Assembly (NCBI RefSeq): GCF_036245645.1
Contig: NZ_BTPE01000001.1
Span: forward strand, 248,001 to 312,000
Length of the DNA stretch: 64,000 nt
Direction: 5' to 3'
From: Algoriphagus taiwanensis
Lineage (GTDB): Bacteria > Bacteroidota > Bacteroidia > Cytophagales > Cyclobacteriaceae
The notes under the pieces are model-generated. The model did no database searches, was not told the DNA's origin, and saw nothing but the letters and a program-made list of their open reading frames with translations. This document shows, piece after piece, positions 59,151-64,000 of the stretch. The first letter of the stretch is position 1. Each line of letters starts with the position of its first letter. The translations under genes were made by a program, and so were the position numbers.

Positions 59151-61568
59151 ATGCGCTTAATCTCTAGTTTTCTCTTTTTGTTTTGTTTTTTAGTCAGCCT
59201 TCCTCTTCTCGCGCAGGAAGAGTCTCAAGTTTATGTATTTGGCAAAAATCAGAGAAATCCAGCTTCCAACTACGTTTTGACAGGGAAAATTTTGGTGAAA
59301 TCCACAGGTGAGCCACTCGCCGGAGTTGGGGTACATGTGGACGGGTTATATTCCGGAGTCAGCACGGACAAGTTTGGTTTCTACTACCTCACACTCACCC
59401 CGGGCACCCACAAGGTTACCTTTCGTCACATTTCTTATATCCCCATCCCCACCCAGGTGGACCTCTACGAAAACGGAGTGATCAATTTGGAGATGACCGA
59501 GAAAAACTTTGAATTGGAAGGGGTGGTCGTCATGTCCGATCAGCCGGACCGGAATGTGAGGGAAGCCATCACCGGAATCACCAAACTGACCACTCAGGAG
59601 CTCAGAGCCATTCCGGCTTTTCTCGGAGAGGCCGATATTTTCAAAGGTCTTCAGCTCTTGCCCGGGGTTTCCTCTGTGGGAGAGGGCACTTCGGGGATCA
59701 ATGTTCGGGGTGCCAAAACAGATCAGAACCTGATTTTGATGAATGAAGCCCTGGTCCTGAGTTCCAACCATGCCCTGGGTTTTCTCTCGGCATTCAATAC
59801 CGATGTGACGGAGACGTTTACCCTTTACAAAGGAAATCTTCCAGCAAATCTGGGCGGTCGCTCGGGTTCTGCCTTGAATATCCTGATGCGTCCCGGAGAT
59901 ATGAATTCCTGGAAAGGGCAGATCGGAGTGGGTACTTCCAACGGGAAAATCCTTCTGGAAGGCCCTTTGGCAAAGGATAAGGTCAGTATCATCGCAGGAG
60001 GAAGAATCTCCAATGTCAACTGGCTGCTCAATCAGGCTCGGGATATTGACTTGCAAAACAGTCGGCTCAATTTCTACGATGGGTACTTGGGCTTGAACTG
60101 GAAAATCGCCCAAGGACATACCCTTGAGGCCAATACCTTGCTGACTGGGGATGAGTTTTTGTTTTCCGATCAGTTTGGTTACGACTGGACCAACCGGGTG
60201 AGTTCACTTCGCTACCGGGGGATTTGGGGAGAAAATATTTCCCTCAATGCCCTGCTGGCTGATGGGGATTTTACCAATGCATTTATTGACCCGGAGGGTG
60301 TCGGGGCTGCCCGTGTGGAAAATGGCATGCGCTATCAGCAGGGAAAACTTTCCGCCACCTGGGCTAATGATCAAATCGCAATTACCGGGGGAATGGAAGC
60401 CATTAATTACCAAGGCAAACCGGAACGATTGGAACCCTTCGGCGCCGAGTCCAGTGTTGCCACAGAGCAAATCGGCAAGGAAAAAGGCTGGGAAGTATCC
60501 GGGTTTTTGAGTGTGGAATATGAACTCGGAGAGTCCACCGGATTTGTGGCTGGACTCCGTTATTCGACTTATTCACAAAGAGGGCCGGACACGGTCTATC
60601 AGTACAATCCCAATGGACCCATCACCGTGGAAAACATCACCGGGCAGGAAGTATTCCCGGAAGGAAAAATCGCTTCCTACGCTGGTTTAGAACCCCGGTT
60701 TTCCCTTCGTCAAAACCTCAATTCCACCACCTCGGTCAAGCTGAGCTATGTCCGGCTTTTTCAGTATGTGCAGTCTATTTCCAACACCTTTGGACCAACG
60801 CCGATTGACCTTTGGCAGCTGAGCACCAGCTACATTGCCCCTCAGCGCTCGGATAATTTTTCCCTGGGAATCTTCAAAAACTCCTCAGACAACAAATGGG
60901 AATATTCGCTTGATGCCTTTTACCGAATTGGAGAAAACCAGGTCGAGTACCGGGATTTTGCCAATATTTTCCTCAATCCCCATATCGAGACCGAGCTGGT
61001 CTTTGGGGAAGGGAAGGCCTATGGGGCAGAATTTATGATCAAGAAAAATCTGGGCGTGGTGACAGGTTGGCTTGCCTACACCTACAGCAGGTCTTTTTTT
61101 CGCTCCCAAAGCGAGTTTGAGCCCGAGCAGATCAACCAAAACGAATGGTTTCCTTCCAACTATGACAAGCCGCATGAGGTGAATTTTATTCTCAGTCGCA
61201 AGATGTATCCCCGGGGCTTATTCAATTTCTCGGTGAATTATTCCACCGGAAGGCCGGTCAGTGCGGTCACGGCATCCTACCTTTTGGGAGGAGGCTTGGT
61301 GGTGCCGGACTACTCGGCGAGGAATCAATATCGGATTCCTGATTATTTCCGGGTAGATGTGTCCTACACCGTGGAAAAGGTCTTTTCCAAAAAGGGAGAC
61401 AGCTTGAATTTCAGCATTTACAATTTGCTGGGGAGGAGAAATGCCTATTCGGTCTTTTGGCAGAAAGACTCGGATTCCCAGCAGTTGAAGCCGTATCGCT
61501 TGGCTATTTTGGGGGCAATTTTCCCTTCGATTTCTTACAGTATTCAGTTTGGAGGTAGTAATGATTAG
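59151..61568 (+). CDS. TonB-dependent outer-membrane receptor
   Basis: An 805-residue receptor. A signal peptide (about 1-22, ending LLAQ) is followed by a carboxypeptidase-like beta domain (about 40-110, LTGKILVKSTGEPLAGVGVHV), a plug domain (GINVRGAKTDQNLILMNEALVL), and a beta-barrel to the C-terminus. Such receptors import iron complexes, vitamins or polymers, powered by TonB. There is no SusD; the next gene is a DUF4249 lipoprotein. Start is ATG 59151, three bases after a TTG. Substrate unknown. Confidence 0.9.
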   Translation: MRLISSFLFLFCFLVSLPLLAQEESQVYVFGKNQRNPASNYVLTGKILVKSTGEPLAGVGVHVDGLYSGVSTDKFGFYYLTLTPGTHKVTFRHISYIPIPTQVDLYENGVINLEMTEKNFELEGVVVMSDQPDRNVREAITGITKLTTQELRAIPAFLGEADIFKGLQLLPGVSSVGEGTSGINVRGAKTDQNLILMNEALVLSSNHALGFLSAFNTDVTETFTLYKGNLPANLGGRSGSALNILMRPGDMNSWKGQIGVGTSNGKILLEGPLAKDKVSIIAGGRISNVNWLLNQARDIDLQNSRLNFYDGYLGLNWKIAQGHTLEANTLLTGDEFLFSDQFGYDWTNRVSSLRYRGIWGENISLNALLADGDFTNAFIDPEGVGAARVENGMRYQQGKLSATWANDQIAITGGMEAINYQGKPERLEPFGAESSVATEQIGKEKGWEVSGFLSVEYELGESTGFVAGLRYSTYSQRGPDTVYQYNPNGPITVENITGQEVFPEGKIASYAGLEPRFSLRQNLNSTTSVKLSYVRLFQYVQSISNTFGPTPIDLWQLSTSYIAPQRSDNFSLGIFKNSSDNKWEYSLDAFYRIGENQVEYRDFANIFLNPHIETELVFGEGKAYGAEFMIKKNLGVVTGWLAYTYSRSFFRSQSEFEPEQINQNEWFPSNYDKPHEVNFILSRKMYPRGLFNFSVNYSTGRPVSAVTASYLLGGGLVVPDYSARNQYRIPDYFRVDVSYTVEKVFSKKGDSLNFSIYNLLGRRNAYSVFWQKDSDSQQLKPYRLAILGAIFPSISYSIQFGGSND

Positions 61569-62658
61569 AAAGATAAGAACGTTCTTTTGGGTGCTTCTCT
61601 TGGGATTGATTTCCTGCGTGGATCAGATCAATTTTCCCTTGGAAAAGCCGGAAACGGAGCGGCTGATCGTCAGCGGATTGTTTACCGATTTGGAAGGACC
61701 GCATACGGTGTTACTCTATGAGACCACTTCTCAGGCGCGTCAACCCCTTTTTCAGGATGGATTTTTTACCCTGAATGACCGGCCTCGCCCGGTGAGAAAT
61801 GCACAGGTCTTTGTGGTAGAAAGCAGGTCCGGTAACGGTTTTCCATTCCGGGAAGTGAGACCAGGAGAGTATGAATTGAGAGGGAGATTTGCTCCTGAGC
61901 AGGGGATGGAATTTTTTCTGCAGATCAATGTGGGAGGAGAGACTTACCGCTCTGTGCCTCAGATCATGCCCACCGTAGTGGGATCGGATTCCCTGAGTTT
62001 TTCCTTTGAACGAACCCGTGATGAGGACAATCCGGATGCGGCGCAGGTGGTCATCCGCACGGAAGCTACCCTGCCTGAGGAAGTCGGGGGCTATTATCTG
62101 CGATGGGCCGTGGATGAAGCCTATTTCTGGGATTTGACTTTTTTCCCAAATCCATTCAATACCCCTCCGCCAAATTGTATTGTCTTTGATTTTCCCGATC
62201 CTGAGCGGATTACCTTGGTCAATGGAGACTTGCTAAACAACCCCGGAGGCAAATCCACACGGGTAGTGGCTCAGAGAGGGGTGGACCAGTCCTTTTTGAG
62301 TCGACATTATTTCAATGTGCAGCAGCTGAGTATCACGGAGGATGCGTATCGGTATTGGACGCAAATCCGAGAGGTGGTCAACAATACGGGTTCGGTGTTT
62401 GACTCACCTCCCGCACCTGTCCGGGGCAACCTATACAATGTCAATGATCCCGATGAGGTAGTCTTGGGCTACTTTGAGGTGGCGCGGTCCCGGGTGACGC
62501 GAATATTCACTACGGCAGCGGATGTGCCTTTTTTTGTGGAAAAAGCCTGTGAATATATTCCCGGAAAAAGAAGAGATCAGTATTTGCCTACCTGTCTGAC
62601 CTGCAGCGCTTTTCCCAGTAGTACAAGTCAGTTTCCCGAGTGGTGGTTTGATGAGTGA
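61561..62658 (+). CDS. DUF4249 family lipoprotein
   Basis: A 365-residue protein with a lipobox-like ISC (Cys17) and the DUF4249 pattern: ERLIVSGLFTDLEGPHTVLLYET near the start, then AQVFVVES, GEYELRG, and FFLQINVGGETYRSVPQIMP. These proteins typically accompany a TonB-dependent receptor and probably bind its substrate on the cell surface. I start at ATG 61561 (MIRKIRTF), which overlaps the receptor stop by 8 bases, so they are coupled. Confidence 0.85.
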   Translation: MIRKIRTFFWVLLLGLISCVDQINFPLEKPETERLIVSGLFTDLEGPHTVLLYETTSQARQPLFQDGFFTLNDRPRPVRNAQVFVVESRSGNGFPFREVRPGEYELRGRFAPEQGMEFFLQINVGGETYRSVPQIMPTVVGSDSLSFSFERTRDEDNPDAAQVVIRTEATLPEEVGGYYLRWAVDEAYFWDLTFFPNPFNTPPPNCIVFDFPDPERITLVNGDLLNNPGGKSTRVVAQRGVDQSFLSRHYFNVQQLSITEDAYRYWTQIREVVNNTGSVFDSPPAPVRGNLYNVNDPDEVVLGYFEVARSRVTRIFTTAADVPFFVEKACEYIPGKRRDQYLPTCLTCSAFPSSTSQFPEWWFDE

Positions 62659-62760
62659 GTAGTGCAATGATTGGTAAAGTGTTGAAAACCAGATAAAATC
62701 ATACTTTCTCCTTTTAAAAGGAAATATTTTTTTCACAAAAATGATCTTATGAGAACAAAA

Positions 62761-63471
62761 TCATTTCATCTCATAAATAAAAATTGCGCGATTGCAGGAT
62801 TGAAGCGCTATTCCATAGCTTTGCAATCCGTTACGCAATACATCCAGCGAACTTCCGTCCAATGTAAAGGAATATACCTTTGCACTTTTTGCCTTCTCAG
62901 TATAGAAACGCCCCAGTCTCTTTTCCTTACTTAGTTTTTCTGCAAGCTCCTCCAAGGTGTATCCCTCCAAAATGATTCGTGATTTGTTGGACTCATTTTT
63001 TTTGAGTACTCCATTTTTCGGGGTATACAGAAACTTGTCCAGTTGATCCTGAGATGTAATTTGAAGACAGTTTCCCATTTGGGATTGGGAAGTTTGGCTC
63101 GTGACAAATTCAGGACGCTGATCTAATTGTTTCCAGATTTGATCCAAAACTGACTGGTCTAGGGGAGTCGAAGTATTGATTCGCAGGGTGTAGAGCTCTT
63201 CTCCAAATTTGCGACTGATCTTAAACTCTACCTCCGGCCACAATTCGGAAAATATCTCCGAGAGAGTTCCTCCCGTACTTACAAAACCCGGACCCGAAGC
63301 AGCGCTCGTATTTCGCTCTCCATCGCCATCGAATCTGTGTAATTCGAAATTCCCTTCCTTAAGATCGCCGCTTGCAACCAGGACTTTTTTGGAAGGAGAC
63401 ACTTGAGATTGCGAATAACTAGGCAGGTAGCTCAGAAAGAGGAACACGAAGGAATAAAAATGGTGTCTCAT
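62761..63471 (-). CDS. secreted hypothetical protein
   Basis: A 236-residue protein with an N-terminal signal peptide (about 1-20, FYSFVFLFLSYLPSYSQ). The mature part has two similar sections (GGTLSEIFSELWPEVEFKISRKFGEELYTL and LEGYTLEELAEKLSKEKRL) with the look of repeated secretin-like or DUF3738-like alpha/beta units. No name can be given. Its start overlaps the end of the upstream gene by 53 bases on the same strand. Confidence 0.6.
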   Translation of the reverse strand: MRHHFYSFVFLFLSYLPSYSQSQVSPSKKVLVASGDLKEGNFELHRFDGDGERNTSAASGPGFVSTGGTLSEIFSELWPEVEFKISRKFGEELYTLRINTSTPLDQSVLDQIWKQLDQRPEFVTSQTSQSQMGNCLQITSQDQLDKFLYTPKNGVLKKNESNKSRIILEGYTLEELAEKLSKEKRLGRFYTEKAKSAKVYSFTLDGSSLDVLRNGLQSYGIALQSCNRAIFIYEMK

Positions 63472-64000
63472 AATTTTTGAGTTTTAGGAAGGGTTCAGGA
63501 TAAGTTTCGTTTGTGTTAAACTCGATGAAGGCCTCTTCGGTCAATAAGAGATATACATCCTCTTTGTATTCCTGTCCAAGAAATGGCAACTGAACACCGT
63601 TGGATAATATAACTTTATTGACCAATGATTTTTTTCCGGTCGGCAAATGATGAATCAATGTCTGTAAGCTGGAATTTTTGACCAAAGAGTACCATCTCCA
63701 ATCCTCCGATTGGGACAAATACAAGGGAAAGTAAATTTGCTCGGGATCCAGGCCTACTCCTGCTTGCAGCCCTTCTCCTGTGGGGAGAACTTGCAAAAGC
63801 TCAGACCCAACCCATTCCCCTTTCCGATTGAATCTGATCAAGGTGTCATTTCCTATTCGGGAAAAAATCACCTCATTCTCAGTATTCGCCAGCGATTGAT
63901 TGGTCAACACATTGAAGGAGTAAGAATCAGTTGGGGAGGCAGGGTAGCTGAGGTATTTTTGGATTTTCTCAGGGCTGTCTAGGGGAAAAGTCAAGAGGTG
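63419..64000 (-). CDS. partial protein, probably DUF4221-like, cut by the window edge
   Basis: The reading frame is open to the end of the window. The visible 190-odd residues show repeats of short beta strands, for example SFNVLTNQSLANTENEVIFSR, IRFNRKGEWVGSELLQVLP and FIEFNTNETYPEPFLKL, which suggest a beta-propeller of the DUF4221 kind common in this group. The TTG at 63994 is unlikely to be the real start. Overlaps the secreted-protein gene by 53 bases. Confidence 0.45.
   Translation of the reverse strand, partial: HLLTFPLDSPEKIQKYLSYPASPTDSYSFNVLTNQSLANTENEVIFSRIGNDTLIRFNRKGEWVGSELLQVLPTGEGLQAGVGLDPEQIYFPLYLSQSEDWRWYSLVKNSSLQTLIHHLPTGKKSLVNKVILSNGVQLPFLGQEYKEDVYLLLTEEAFIEFNTNETYPEPFLKLKNYETPFLFLRVPLSELPA

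Overview
The window suggests a Bacteroidota bacterium of the order Cytophagales, probably Cyclobacteriaceae and close to Algoriphagus. The evidence is a mraZ-to-ftsZ division cluster in Bacteroidota order, TAnnTTTG-type -7 promoter boxes, a TonB-dependent receptor paired with a DUF4249 lipoprotein, and BT4734/VirE-type mobile-element proteins. Genus is an inference from protein style, not from a marker gene comparison. No rRNA, complete tRNA, CRISPR array or IS element was seen.

Positions 1 to about 28,170 are an accessory island, visibly richer in A+T than the rest. Its right edge carries a tyrosine integrase, an excisionase-like protein, a RepA-like ATPase and a BT4734-like protein. These are followed by a short tRNA-3'-end-like sequence and a terminator, a plausible attachment site. 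The left edge is outside the window or not recognisable. The cargo looks like stacked conflict systems. (a) At 2.6-10.0 kb an RtcR-like activator (CARF-like domain, sigma54 AAA+ domain, Fis HTH) leads a minus-strand operon with a HEPN-motif protein and a macro-domain protein. It diverges from a plus-strand operon (DUF4258, small membrane protein, HNH, coiled-coil protein, DUF4407, vWA) that has a well-formed -24/-12 promoter and an upstream dyad. (b) At 11.2-14.0 kb there is a DUF3696-type ATPase with an overlapping partner gene. (c) At 14.5-20.9 kb there is a retron: a ncRNA with matching a1/a2 arms and an msd-like hairpin, a retron reverse transcriptase with an unusual internal insertion, and an ATGA-coupled unknown protein. 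A RecD/Pif1-like helicase and a TPR/OB-like protein follow on the same strand. A WYL regulator and a three-TM protein diverge from the retron.

Positions 28.2-41.3 kb are ordinary chromosomal genes: DoxX, prmC, an RsmB/NOP RNA methyltransferase, an ABA4-like protein, guaB, a RES/Xre toxin-antitoxin pair, a YpdA-type reductase, an NRDE/TANGO2 protein, an old yellow enzyme, an SDR, and a BlaI/M56 sensor pair with two clear operators.

Positions 41.5-57.1 kb hold the dcw cluster: mraZ, rsmH, ftsL-like, ftsI, murE, mraY, murD, ftsW, murG, murC, ftsQ, ftsA, ftsZ. Nearly all junctions overlap or are a few bases apart, with a MraZ-box operator upstream. The remaining 7 kb holds an FMN reductase, a purine nucleoside phosphorylase, a small lipoprotein, a TonB-dependent receptor/DUF4249 pair, and two secreted or surface proteins, the last cut by the window edge.

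The best candidates for undescribed biology are the retron locus with its helicase and TPR/OB neighbours, and the CARF-activator/HEPN/macro locus with its sigma54-controlled divergent operon. All function calls come from reading motifs; no database search was run.
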